DNA of 64,000 nt from Haliclystus octoradiatus (GCA_916610825.1 OU744450.1:3932578-3996577), one strand, 5' to 3'. Numbered from the stretch's first letter, positions 32,951-44,785 are shown. Program-made: numbers and translations. Notes: generated by a model from the letters alone, not told the origin.

Positions 32951-34044
32951 TTATAGAGAGTATACACGTTTCTCTTTTTTAATTTTGTGTAATATGTTAC
33001 TTAATACTTTGTCAACATTTCAAATTTAATTCAAAATTTATCTTGATAGGTCATGATCGAGTTAGACGATTGGAATAACTGTTTTGATTATATATTCCTG
33101 TTCATCGTACACCGTACCTTCAGCAAAGGAAACAAGGTATTTTTATGATTTCCTGCCAAAGAAAATCTGTAATGCTCGTATTTCTTCTGAACGGGCGTTC
33201 TTCTGTATGAGGAATTCAGGTATTTTGATAAGTACATCAAGCATGTTGTTGTACGTTATTCAATGTGTCTGATGCTATGGTTGCCGTTATCAATACCTTT
33301 GTTCCGCGCTGTTCCGCTTCATTATAAAAATCAAATAATAAATTAATAATGACGTAATCGCTTAAAATTAGAATACGATGACGGTGCATATAATTTGGTT
33401 GATGGTACTTAGCTTGATCAAATCTATTGAAATTCAATTGTAAAACTATTTTATCTTGCATTTGCCTTATACTCTTTATTATAGAAGTCATAGAACAATA
33501 TAAATCTAAATATAGCTAAATAAAATCAAAGAAGATAATTCCGATGTGGGATTAAGTTGTGTATGGGTCAGTCCGCAGGATATTTTTGAGGTTCAATCCC
33601 ATGCAGAAGTAATATTGGCGTCTCGTTATTGTTGTTGTTATTGTTTTTGTCGTTTTTTGTCAAAAATCTTATTTGACTGGTTGAGAAATGGAAGCTTGTT
33701 CAAAATAATAAACTTCCACTTACATTTAGCCGTAATAAACCCCGGGTAAGATACATTATGCTTACAAATTATTTCAAAACAGTATATTTAAACAAAAATG
33801 CTTTGCTATACTTAAGATAACTATTATAGTGAGTGGCAGTATGTATTATAAAGCGACATAAATATTGAAAATGTTATTAGTTATATGTCATTAAGAATAT
33901 ATTTAGTTTTGATAGATAGCACATATAAGATAGACAAATCATGTTCATTTAAATTGCATTTGAAAGCAGTCAGCTAGAGTTTTAGACGTAATATCGTAAT
34001 AATGACGTAACAATTTGCTCTGGCAGTACTACAGTATTCCACCA
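32951..34044. other. no gene seen
   Basis: AT-rich intergenic DNA. Reading frames here are short and look random. Confidence 0.4.
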
Positions 34045-34862
34045 TAGATTATAGAATACAGGGATTGGCAACATTAAGGTCTGGGCACGAAATATGGTCT
34101 TGTTTGAGATTTTCCGGAAACACGTGATCTTCACTCGACACAGAATTTTGTGAGAAATTTCCGCAAGGGTCATTTCAACAACGCTGTCGGCTGTTCTACT
34201 CATTTCATCATCGTTCATATATTCAAGCTGGCTATAGCAAAAGTTCACTTGATTATTTCATTATTTTAAAATGGATCGCCAATTAAATTGCAGTGGATTT
34301 TTAGTACTTGAAATTCTTAAACGTGGAAGGCGATGAAGAAAATGTCTATCTGAATCGATGAAAGTTTAGAAGAGCGCTAATATACGTTGTGCTAATATTG
34401 CTAAAAGTTTTCCAAATCTAAAGGTGGTTTAACTTTTCACACTCAATCAAAATACACCGATATAAAATTGTTCATGGATGAAGATGATTGTATGTTCACT
34501 GCCAAATGAATCTGCTCTAAAAGAGACGTTTCAAAGTTACTACAAATGGAGTTATTTCCTAGCACATTTCTGGAAATTATGTGTCAAATATATTCGGCAA
34601 TTTTGATCTATTCCCTACAAATCTGCTCGTCAGAAATAAAACATCTATCTAATATTCATTGCGTGGATGATGAGCACCTTCGAAAAGTTTATTTAGTATT
34701 GTCGAGGAGCTGTGAAAAATAATTTCATAATTAATCATAAGATTGGACTCTTGAAGCAAACACGCTTGAATGTTTTGCAAAAGCCAAAAGCCCAATTCAT
34801 CATAATCTGACCACGCGGCCGAGAAAGATAGAGTTGTCATTCCCTGTATTCTATAATCTACG
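34045..34862. mobile_element. inverted-repeat element, about 818 bp
   Basis: TAGATTATAGAATACAGGG at the left and CCCTGTATTCTATAATCTA at the right are perfect inverted repeats. ATTCCACCA occurs directly outside both ends (34036-34044 and 34863-34871), a 9-bp duplication. No transposase. A 9-bp duplication would suit a MULE-driven element. Confidence 0.75.
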
Positions 34863-34980
34863 ATTCCACCAAGGAATCGTACGATCATAAATTGATATTT
34901 TTTATTTATTTAATCTGCCAGATAGGCTAGAGTCATTACATTTTTGTTTCATGGAGTGCCATCTCATCGAATGGAGGATC

Positions 34981-35345
34981 AGAGGAGGATTAGCTCAGTT
35001 GGCAGAGCAACCAAACTTCAGATCAGATCATATCTGATCGACTGTGGTTCAAATCCCCCCTAAGGTGATTTCATCCTTGACTTCATCTAAAACATCAAAT
35101 GAGTAATATCTGAGGATGGCAGATGGAATGGTCGAGGGGGAATTGCATTGTGAGTAGCTGCGGCGCATCGTTGCGAATTGACAATCGAGGCCTATTCTAG
35201 TATGTCTAATCTATTAAAAATGATCTGCAGTTTCGCGGCTTAGATCAGTAAAGAGCGTTTCAAACCATTGCTCTTAGCCAAAAGAGCCACTCCTCTAGAA
35301 ATAGAGGAATGGTACGGGTGCATTCCTTAAGGCGATACGGTCTAC
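34981..35345 (+). repeat. tRNA-derived SINE, copy 2
   Basis: Same head (AGGAGGATTAGCTCAGTTGG, GTGGTTCAAATCCC) and body (GAATTGCATTGTGAGTAGCT) as the copies at 22177 and 45142. Confidence 0.85.
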
Positions 35346-35351
35346 GGACCT

Positions 35352-36000
35352 CTGTCAAGTTGGCCCCCCAACCGTTAAATTTAGATCTAAACTATACTCA
35401 GAATGATAATCATCGTTTTGATCAGCTATTTATTTTTAATGATCATCAATGATCATCGAAATATCGTCAATTATCAAATGGGGGGCCAACTTGACAAAGT
35501 AGTTAGCCCCCCAACTTTTTCCCTAACACCCACCGTCAAGGTTGAAAATAGGCTTAAAAGATTGATCACGCGATGATCATTCATGATCAATAGGTTTCAT
35601 CATATTATCATCAACGATCATTGAGATAACGCAAATTATCAAATGGGGGGGCCAAGTTGACAAGTAGTTAGCCCCCCAACTTTTCCCTACCACCCACAAA
35701 GTTGAAAATAGACTTAAAAGAATGATCACGCGATGATCATTCATGATCAATAGATTTCATCATATTATCATCATCGATCATCGAGATATCGCAAATTATC
35801 AAATGGGGGGCCAACTTGACAATTGGTTATAGCCCCCCCAAAAAAATTTTGCCTACCGCCCACAAGGTTAAAAATAGGCTTAAAACAATGATCAGGCGAT
35901 GATCATTCATGATCAATAGGTTTCATCGTATTATCATCAACGATCATCGAGATATCACCAATTATCAAATAGCTGGGGGGGCAACGAACTTGACAAACAG
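35352..36000. repeat. tandem array of a GATC-rich inverted-repeat unit
   Basis: About four units of roughly 160-170 bp; the GGCCAACTTGACA junctions fall near 35487, 35651 (CCAAGTTGACA) and 35811, with a diverged one near 35981. Each unit has TCAAGTTGGCCCCCC-type ends inverted to each other and an inner palindrome-rich core (ATGATCATTCATGATCAATAG). The array looks like a MITE that was amplified in tandem. Confidence 0.85.
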
Positions 36001-36210
36001 ATAAAGCCTCAAAAATGTTTTATTTATTTCTTTTTCATTCATTTTCATTATTTTTCAAATTCGATATCATGCAGGCTGTTTTGTATAGCTTTCTGTCGGC
36101 TGTGTTATTGTCTATTAAAATGATAAATTACTCGAAATTACATTATTGGGATGCTTCCAACGCTTATGGGGCATAATTACTAAATGAAATCTGGTTAGCC
36201 TATTGTTCCT

Positions 36211-36448
36211 TGTAAGAATTTTATTATTAATAATGTATGATGTGAGGCATTCTCTTTTTGATGTTATAATTTGAGGCTACTGAATGGGACACCGCCCCTA
36301 AAATTTATTACTATAATGGCGGAATTGTCCACATGTTTTTAAACCAATTTGATTAAGAACAAGTTATAGTTATTTACATTTGTCTCAGTCATTTGTGTAT
36401 TGAAATGTGTATTTCATAGTGAACAAATAAGTTGAAGTGAAATTTCCA
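36211..36448 (+). repeat. BEL 5' LTR
   Basis: 238 bp starting TGTAAGAATTTTATTATTAA and ending AAATTTCCA. Only 20 bases separate it from the gag ATG. Confidence 0.9.
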
Positions 36449-36468
36449 GTTTAAAAAATATAAGAATA

Positions 36469-38410
36469 ATGACGGGAATTCAGCTAGAGAAAGTCTTGAA
36501 GAAGTTGAAGAAAACCAAAGGTAATGCAGAAAAATATCGTAATAATCTGGAGCAGGCTATTATAGAAGAGTTGGACACTGATACTTTGCGTTTTCTATGG
36601 GATACATGCTACGTAAATAGAATAGAATAGAATAGAATTTTATTTCAACCACATGATAAAAAAAAATGTTTACAGACTAAAGACATTGATTTATGAAATA
36701 TGATATACAGTGGTTGACGTCATCTCGTAAGCAAAATTTGCTTGTCTATTGAGAGACGCTATAAAGTTTATGAATGACATGGGTAAAAGATTAAAATAAA
36801 AATGGTGAATTTAAACTACAATAAAGAAAATTCAAAAGTTAATTGTAATTAAGAAGTTAACACACTATACAAAAAAATAATACAATTTAACAACATACGT
36901 AACAGTTTTTGTAAGTGCAAACGGAATAGTAGGATTTAAAAATGTTCTTTCGAATATAGTTGATGAAAGTATTAGACGATGAATATAAATTTTCAGGAAA
37001 GGTATAAGTGAAACCATTCAAAAGTGTTGGAAATCTATAATTTAATGATTGTAGCATTTTTTTAGTTACAAAAGGTAATGTAAAAATGTAAACATTTTAG
37101 AGACAATTATTGACCTCTATGTTTGTAGTGCAAAAGAAGCTGAGATTATCGAAGATGATGACATTGAGAGTTATGAAGAAATGATTGAAAACTACAAGGA
37201 GTTTTTGAATTTGACAAGGACAAGTATGGCTCGTTTAAGGAAGGGAGAAGCGACAAGGGCTCTCCAAAATGAACAGCTACAACGTAATGAAAGAGAGAAA
37301 AAAAGACAGCACGAAGAGAAACTTGCTAAACTTAATTATAACAAAGCAACACAGTCTGAATTAAACAATCAAATTATAGAAACGGCAGATTTTCCTATCA
37401 CTATAGTGGAACTAGAAGAAATAATTCTCATACAGAGAAGGACTTTACTAATGAAAGTAATCATGTTTCAGATGAAACAACTGATGAGGATGCTGTTTCT
37501 ATTGGCAGCTGTTTCTAACAGCTAACTGAAGTGGTGAAAGGTCAAAAAGAAGTGAACGAACTGAATCAAAAGCTGTTCGTACAACTTTCCAAAGGAAGTA
37601 AGAATGAACAAGGATTCCTCTTAGGCTCGATTATGCCAGACTCTTGGAGTGGAGATTTCAAAGATTATTTCTGTAGGAAGTCATCCTTTGTGGATACATT
37701 ACAAGTTGCAAACCAAAATAATCATTCAGTACGCAAGTATTACTTATTGAAATAAGTACCTATTAACTTTCAAGAAGATGTTAAAACCAGCATCAAAATT
37801 GAGGAAGCATTTGCTAGAATTGAGATGAGGGTTACCAGCAATAGTGTCTATAAGGCAACTATAAGCTATTTTGATGAGCAGACCCTTGCTGAAAGAACAA
37901 GCGAGCAGATTAACAAGATGGCAACAGAAATTGAAAGGCACAAAGAGAGATTAATACTTGTTGAAGAAGAGTCAGAACCAAATGGTAAAAGATTGATGGA
38001 GACAATGCTTGATAATAAGCTACCATAGACAATGTCATCAAACTACCTAGTATTATGCGATGAGTTGGGGAAAGCTATGACCATTGACCATCTGGTAAAA
38101 TTTTTGAGAAATGCCGCGAAATCCCGTCCAACGAAGAACGACAAATTCTATTCAAAAAGCAAAATGGTCGCAATATCAAATCTGCTTCAGTGAATTCATT
38201 AGATGATGATTGTGGGTGTTAAGCTACACGTGATACACTAATAAGATGCCCATTATTGGAAGCAAAGTCAACAGCCGATCGTCGTTCGTTGATCGCTCAA
38301 CAAAGTAGATGTTTCAACTGCCTAGAAAGAGGTCATAGAGCTAGAAGTTGCACTTTAAAAAATGGCGGCTTAAAATGTCAAGGTAGACATCATGATCTAG
38401 TCCACATGTA
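36469..38410 (+). pseudogene. BEL gag, interrupted
   Basis: The ATG at 36469 opens MTGIQLEKVLKKLKKTKGNA. The frame is broken after FLWDTCY by the LINE tail, resumes at 37130 (AKEAEIIEDDDIESYEEM) with a highly charged coiled-coil-like stretch, then has several stops. Near 38310-38410 a zinc-knuckle pair is readable (CFNCLERGHRARSC, then CQGRHHDLVH), as in BEL/Pao gags. Capsid and RNA-binding protein of the element; not functional here. Confidence 0.8.
36609..37092 (-). mobile_element. LINE 3' end inserted in BEL gag
   Basis: On the minus strand a short coding end (KKMLQSLNYRFPTLLNGF) is followed by a stop and untranslated sequence, and ends in AATAAAATTCTATTCTATTC, a typical LINE tail of short repeats. 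It is 5'-truncated, as usual. Confidence 0.65.
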
Positions 38411-38561
38411 GTATTTCCAATCAGAACCCAGGACAGCAGTAGAAACATCATCGAATGCAATTTCAGTTCCAAAGGATGTAAAGATTCAATTAAATGCAAT
38501 CAAGAGGGATGTCATTCGTCTACCAGTGTTAATTGAACAAATTGAAGATTTTGAAGGTCAA

Positions 38562-40124
38562 TTATGAAGTGCCAAAAGGCTCACTACTACTTCTTGTTCG
38601 GCGCGGTACTTGTTTAGAGACCGCGTTACTTGTTTGCGAGATCGTGTTACTTGTTTTGGCGATCCCGTTACTTCTCTTTGCGATCGCGCTACTTGTTTGG
38701 AGATCTCGTTACTTCTTTTGGCGATCGAGCTACTTTTTTAGAGTTTCCGTCACTTGTGAGGGAATCACGTCACATACAAATTTGAAGATAATCACAGCCG
38801 TGACAAGTATAGTTAGCGGTGATTTATTTCAAGAACTCTGAATCACAGATAATAAGGATTCGGTAAAAATATAACACGGGAAATAATGTACGAGAAATAT
38901 TCATTTACAATAGCTTGTGTAACCATTTTTGTTTAATAACTTTAATTCATTAAAGGTCATGCTGTAAGTTTGTTGCATATTTCAATAACGAATACTGTGT
39001 GATTATTTCTATAGTCTAATAATTTACGGAAAAGGCTTAATTTTGCCTCATTTTGTGTCAATTTAATATTCATATATTACCCTTTCTAAAACTATAATAT
39101 TGTATTTAGCTTCGATAGGAAGAAAATGTGAATGAATTACGAATTTACTCAGTATCTGCTTACAAGTTAATTATAGATAATTGTCTTGAAATTTAATAAT
39201 ACTACTCAAAACCACACAAAAACTTCAAGTAAACAAAATGATTGTTAGGAGAGTTTGTACAGGAAATGAAAAAAATTGTAGGTTGGGTGATTGTCATTAC
39301 ACCAGTCAATCAAGTCTTATAACGAATATAAATTTCCATCGAATCGAAATACAATATTGTAGTTTTAGAAATTATCGACTTCCATTAGTTTTACAAATTA
39401 TCTAAATATAACATTTCTTTAATCATTTTATAAATTTACAGGTATCCCAAATAAACAAGCATTGATTGCTTCAGGGATTAACCTTATCATGTATCACTAA
39501 TTAACTTTCAACTACGTTGATTTGTAAATTATTATTATTAAGTGTTTTACATGATTAAATAAACATCTATCTATTTACATTATTCCCAGTGTCATATTTT
39601 TACCGAATCCTTATTATCCTTATTAATTCTTTAATCATTTTATAAATTTACAGGTATCCCAAATAAACAAGCATTGATTGCTTCAGGGATTAACCTTATC
39701 ATGTATCACTAATTAACTTTCAACTACGTTGATTTGTAAATTATTATTATTAAGTGTTTTACATGATTAAATAAACATCTATCTATTTACATTATTCCCA
39801 GTGTCATATTTTTACCGAATCCTTATTATCTTCTTCGATGTCGATTTAGAAATCTTGAAATAAATCACCGCAACTGTACTTGTCACGGCTATGATTATCT
39901 TTAACTCTTGTATGTGACGTGATTCTCTCACAAGTGACGGAAACTCTAAACAAGTAGCACGATCGCCAAAAGAAGTGACGGGATCTCCAAACAAGTAGCG
40001 CGATCGCAAAGAGAAGTAACGGGATCTCAAAAACAATTAACACCATCTCGCAAATAAGTAACGCGATCTCTAAACAAGTACCGCGCCGAACAAGAAGTAG
40101 TAGTGAGCCTTTTGGCACTTCATA
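38562..40124. mobile_element. foldback element with about 330-bp inverted repeats
   Basis: Left arm 38563-38888, right arm 39790-40124, inverted and roughly 90% alike. The ends TATGAAGTGCCAAAAGGC are perfect. GTCAA borders both sides (38557-38561, 40125-40129). The arms contain about seven degenerate 22-bp subrepeats (GCGTTACTTGTTTG..GAGATC). The middle is AT-rich with a 214-bp tandem duplication. No coding capacity. This resembles FB elements or long-TIR MULE derivatives. Confidence 0.85.
39414..39833. repeat. 214-bp tandem duplication in the foldback core
   Basis: 39414-39627 and 39628-39833 are the same sequence, identical by eye over about 205 bp (starting TTCTTTAATCATTTTATAAA). Each copy ends in the innermost part of the right inverted arm. 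Confidence 0.9.
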
Positions 40125-40598
40125 GTCAACGGAGGCAAGCAAGATGCCTAATTGATTCAGGATCAGATACGACATTGATAAGAGCAGCGTTTGCAAAGGA
40201 GCTTGGCATTGCAGGAGAGCAAGTTGAAATACGGTATGAAGTTGTCAATGGACGTATTAAAAAGGAAATGACCAAGCTATACAGAAGCCAGATCCAAAAT
40301 CCAGACAAAATTTTTATTGTTGACATTGAAGTTTTGGCATTGGAAAGCCTTGTTGTGCAGCACCAAAATTAGACGATAATGATGTTTTTAATGACATCAT
40401 TTAAAATCAATAAAGTCAGTACTTGATATATATTAATCGGCCAAGACATTGGAAATAGACAGTTGATCCAGGAGCTCGAAAAATTGACATTCGGTACAGG
40501 TTCACCACGTGGAGTACAGTACCCTTTAGGATGGGCAGTGGTGGGTGAGGTTAGAGCTAAAGACTCGAACGGGGACTCAAATAAAAAGTCATTAGCAG
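40103..40598 (+). pseudogene. BEL protease region
   Basis: LIDSGSDTTLIRAAFAKELG holds the aspartic protease motif DSGS. Farther on, IGQDIGNRQL and YPLGWAVVGEV are the blocks that follow protease in BEL/Pao. There is a stop at 40372. The foldback element cuts it on the left and the hAT MITE on the right. Confidence 0.75.
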
Positions 40599-41284
40599 CA
40601 GAGCCATCTATTTACAAGAGTTGGGACACGCTTTCATGTGCCGCTATCGTCTCCTATTGGACATATGCCATTCACGTGATTTTTTGGACGCCATTTTCGT
40701 ACTTTCGGCACCAGGGTTCTTGTTCTTTTGGCACCAGGTTTCCTGTTTTAAACGAAGCGCGGAAAAATACAACTTTTATCAGTGAAAACAAACATATGCT
40801 ATTAAATTATTAATTTTTGTGTTAGTAGACGAAATAGTAATCGAAATAAAATATTGTTTACTATTCCAACTGGGGACAAGAACTAGAAAAAATTTGCCTT
40901 TGACTGCAAAGAATAAGCGTAAGAGAGTAAGAGATGTAGTCCATACTCCACAAACTCCTTGTCCATCTAGCAATTCCAATAGCATTGATCTGATTTACTT
41001 TCGAGCAACATGCTGAAGAGATCGATAAGAAAGTATACATTGAAGTAAATTTTATTCTTATTTTGAGAGTCCAGCAAATAAATATGGAGAGAGACAACTA
41101 ATAGATGGTTATATTACTCTTGTATCATGTTAAACGATCGCAAACCATTTCACACAGTTCCAAAATGGCTGAAAAAACGCAACTTTCTCTTGCACATGCG
41201 CACTGCTGTTAAAAACGTGCTCGGGTCCAGGCCAAAAAACAAAAATGGCATGAGTGTCCCAACTCTTGTAAATAGATGGCTCTG
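40599..41284. mobile_element. hAT MITE, 686 bp, copy 2
   Basis: Inverted ends CAGAGCCATC...GATGGCTCTG and a perfect 8-bp duplication ATTAGCAG (40591-40598, 41285-41292). Inverted relative to copy 1, and nearly identical to it. Confidence 0.93.
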
Positions 41285-41354
41285 ATTAGCAGGGCTCAAA
41301 CGAGTCAACAATGTTCAAATTATTATTGACTCAAAGGAAGAAGATATCAGAAAA

Positions 41355-41977
41355 ATGTTATTGTCTGATCAAGTTGTAGTTAAACCAACTCAGCTGTGTG
41401 CATGCAGCGAAAAGGAATTCAATGAAGCAAGATTCATAAAAAGTGTTAAAGAAAATACCAGAATTGAAGATGACCATGTAATTGTTCGGTTGCCGTGGAA
41501 GAATGGGTATCCAGATAATATTGCAAACAACAGAGCTACATCAGTGAAAGCATTATATAGACTGGAGAAGAGATTGAAACGTCAAGAGAAGCTGGAAGAG
41601 TTTGATAAGTAAGTCCAGGACCTTACTTTCTTGGGATTTGTGAAAGAAGTCAGTCCCAAAAAAGATTTCTACCTGGACATCCACCCAGTATATCGCGAGG
41701 AAAGTAAAACTATTCCATTTCGAATTGTGCTCAACGCTGCCATGGAGATAAAACCTGGCATTCAATATAATGACTGCTTTGAAAAAGGACCAGACTGCAA
41801 CAATCAATTGTTTTCTGTTCTCATGAGGTGGAGGGAAAGCTGTGTTGCAATCCATGGTGAAATCTAAAAAATGTTCAACAGGGTGTACATGTTGAATAAG
41901 ATGATCAGCCCTTTCAACTTATCTTATGGCGTGGTTGTGATGGTAGAGCAGATATTAAAACATTGCAATGGACCAGA
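41355..41977 (+). pseudogene. BEL reverse transcriptase, N-terminal part
   Basis: DHVIVRLPWKNGYPDNIANN, LYRLEKRLKRQEKL, IPFRIVLNAAMEIKPG and NNQLFSVLMRWRE are recognisable BEL blocks. Stops occur at 41610 and 41865. The reading ends where Copia sequence begins. Confidence 0.8.
41891..41977 (+). repeat. 87-bp direct repeat flanking Copia, left
   Basis: GTTGAATAAGATGATCAGCC...TTGCAATGGACCAGA. It equals 47763-47849 except at two bases. Both are BEL sequence. Confidence 0.9.
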
Positions 41978-43201
41978 TCTTCTTGTTGTTTCATCACCTG
42001 CCCAATCTGCATTACTATAAACTTCTAGATAATTGCTTTTAATATTACCAACTTTAGAATATTTGACACCATACTCTACTGTACCCTTAAGATATCTCAG
42101 AATTCTTTTTATTCTTGCCCAGTGTTTTTCTGCAGGTGCAGCCATGAATCTGCTAACCTCTCTTACAGCATTTGTAATATCGGGTCTTGTGGAAATTGAA
42201 AGATAGTTCAATTTACCAATAGCTTCTTGATACTTTCTATTATCTCCCACTGGCCTGTCATCATCTTCTAATGGGGTTACCTTCGCATTCATTTCCTGCG
42301 GTGTCGATACTGGTTTGCAATCTTGCATACCATACTTTGATAAAATTTCTTCTATATATCGTTTCTGATTTAAATATATAGATCTATCATCTTTTTTGAT
42401 CTCTATGCCAAGACAATAACTGGCTTCATCAAGATCTGTCATCTTAAATCGTTGGTTTAGTGGATTCTTGATTTCACTAATACAATCTCCATTATTACTA
42501 AAGATAAGCATATCAACATAAAGAGATATAATAATACTATTTTCTCCCTCTTGCTTTGAATATAAGCAGCTATCAGCTTCATTTTGAATAAATCCTTCTT
42601 TGATTAAAAAACTATTAATTGTATTGTACCAACATCTAGCTGATTTTTTAAGGCCATAAATTCCTTTATTTAGCTTACATACTAAATTATCTTTCCCATT
42701 GATGATATAACCTTCAGGTTGTTCCATATATAATTCTTCTTCTAATTCCGCATTGAGGAATGCCGTTTTAACATCCATTTGATGTATCTTCCAATCATTT
42801 TGAATAGAAAATGCAAGTAATATACGAATTGAATTTAATCTTGCTACAGGTGAAAATGTTTCATGATAATCTATACCTTCCAACTGCGTAAATCCTTTTG
42901 CTACTAATCTTGCCTTTTGTCTCTGTATGTTCCCTTTCGCGTCTTGTTTAACTTTAAATACCCATTTACATTTCACATCTTCGCGATTGTCTGGTAGTTC
43001 CACTAATTTCCATGTATTGTTATCAATTAATGATTCATACTCATCGTCCATAGCTTGCTTCCATTTAATTCTATCTGTACCTCGTAGTGCTTCTTTTGCT
43101 GTTGTTGGCTCATTGACACATTCAGACAGTAGCGAATCCCACCATTCACCTGTTATTTGACTGCCATAAGTATCAGGTGGTTTTCTTGTTCGTGCTGATC
43201 G
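41978..43201 (-). pseudogene. Copia reverse transcriptase/RNase H
   Basis: Minus strand: RRSARTRKPPDTYG, KWVFKVKQDAKGNIQRQKAR, LVAKGFTQLEGIDYHETFSP, MDVKTAFLNAELEEELYMEQ, YGLKKSARCWY and the RNase H start NADWAGDETTRRS. The catalytic box reads LYVDMLIF, so the second Asp of the usual YVDD is replaced by Met. It starts after the MITE insertion and ends at the BEL junction. Confidence 0.9.
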
Positions 43202-43209
43202 TCTTACCC

Positions 43210-44777
43210 CCGGGGGGGGTACTTCCATATAGTCGCTATACGGGGGTGTGCCATTTTTTTTGGGTATCATTTTAGCAATTTGCCTGCAATTTTGGGGGCA
43301 TTTATTCTAAGGAAGTGCAATTTTGGGGTCCAAGATTTGGCAAAGCAATTTTAATTAAGAACTTTTTCAACAATTATTTTTCAACAGTTTTTCAGTAATT
43401 TGCCAAGTTCCAATTTCCCCTCAATTCCACCACTCCCTGACGTAACCAGCCTCATTTTCCATTATTTTCTCAGCTGAGAACGAGTTTGAACCATAAGGGC
43501 ATGTGAAGCAGACCTTCTTTATTTATTGTGCATGCACAATGGTATATTTTGACGAATCTCGAGAAAGCAAAATGTTATTTATCAAATATATAATTGTGGA
43601 TGTGGATGTGCAAGGCCCGGTGCATAGCCTGCTTGAGCTAATGATTCAACACCGGGATTTTGGTATGCTGGATACATAATTGTAGTCCTTCCAGGAGGAG
43701 AGAGAGGAGAGGCTGGAGAGCTCCAGGCTTCCAGTCAGGTACGAGCCACAGGCACACATTTAGTGTTGTGTGTGTGTTTGATTTTATTTAACTTCGTTGA
43801 TAAAAAATGCTCGTTAGAGTTTCCACTCTAGGTAGGATACTGACTACGGCCTATCGAATCGTAACTGTAGATACTACATTGTATGATTGTACCGAGATTG
43901 TAATGGTGATTTATCATTTTGGTTGGTATGTTGGCATAGTCAAGTCACATCCCATAATATAATAGGATGCCAGGGGCCTACACCTGCACACCTCTCTCTG
44001 TTCTGAGTCCTGCTAAAAATATTCCTTGTTTATTAACAAACCTATGATAGGATAATAATTGATGATCCTTCCGGGGATCCCTCATTGAATGAAAATCCCA
44101 ACACTTCCAGAATTATCATATATCAGTCATTACAGCAATTCATAACACTAAACAGAGCAGTCACAATAAACTTATTTAGCTGTTCATTTGAAATTACAGC
44201 AATTCACAACACTAAACAGAACAGTCATAATAAACATATTTAGCTGTTCATTTGAAATTCTCTATTGTGTATTGTTAATCAGTTGGGCCTATCTTCTCAA
44301 CTAATGAATGAAAGATTTCTTCACTTGAGATTTCCATAATTATTATCATCATTCATCATTGCTCAACTTCAGAGCCCAGTGAGCCAATATGAATTTTCAT
44401 GGCGCTAGTGATTAGGTCCTGCCTTTGAATAGAAAATGTACGATTAAGAACATTTCGAGCTTAATGCCAATGTCTATGTTTTTTAATGAGAAAATTCCAG
44501 AAAATAATGTTATTGTCGAATATTAATGCCTACCCAATTTCTTAATCTTACATATTTGTATTTTTCTAAAAGGGCATAACTTCACAGATGTTGATTTACA
44601 AGTTCGCCCAGGCTTGTGGAAATTTTCCTGCTTTCTGCAATTTTGGGGTATAGTTTTCTAAGGAAGTGCAATTTTGGGGTATAGCTTTCTAGGGAAGCTG
44701 CAATTTTAGGGTGCTTACCGAAAAACCAAAATGGCACACCCCCGTCTGAAATGTACTCAAGTACCCCCCCCCCGGGG
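43210..44777. mobile_element. CCGGGG-type element, 1,568 bp, in Copia
   Basis: Left CCGGGGGGGGTACTTCC...ACGGGGGTGTGCCATTTT, right AAAATGGCACACCCCCGTCT...GTACCCCCCCCCCGGGG, inverted. TCTTACCC (43202-43209) is repeated at 44778-44785, the 8-bp duplication typical of this family. Removing the element restores the copia GVRRSAR motif. The long member has no transposase frame. An internal repeated block (ACAGCAATTCA...CACTAAACAGA) lies at 44130-44260. Confidence 0.88.
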
Positions 44778-44785
44778 TCTTACCC

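Noticed and set aside
33982-34888. Short frames inside the 818-bp inverted-repeat element
   Set aside because: Low-complexity-free but unrecognisable and small; no splice context or motif supports coding.
35352-36000. CRISPR-like array
   Set aside because: The units are directly adjacent, diverged and carry inverted ends; there are no unique spacers, and the DNA is eukaryotic.
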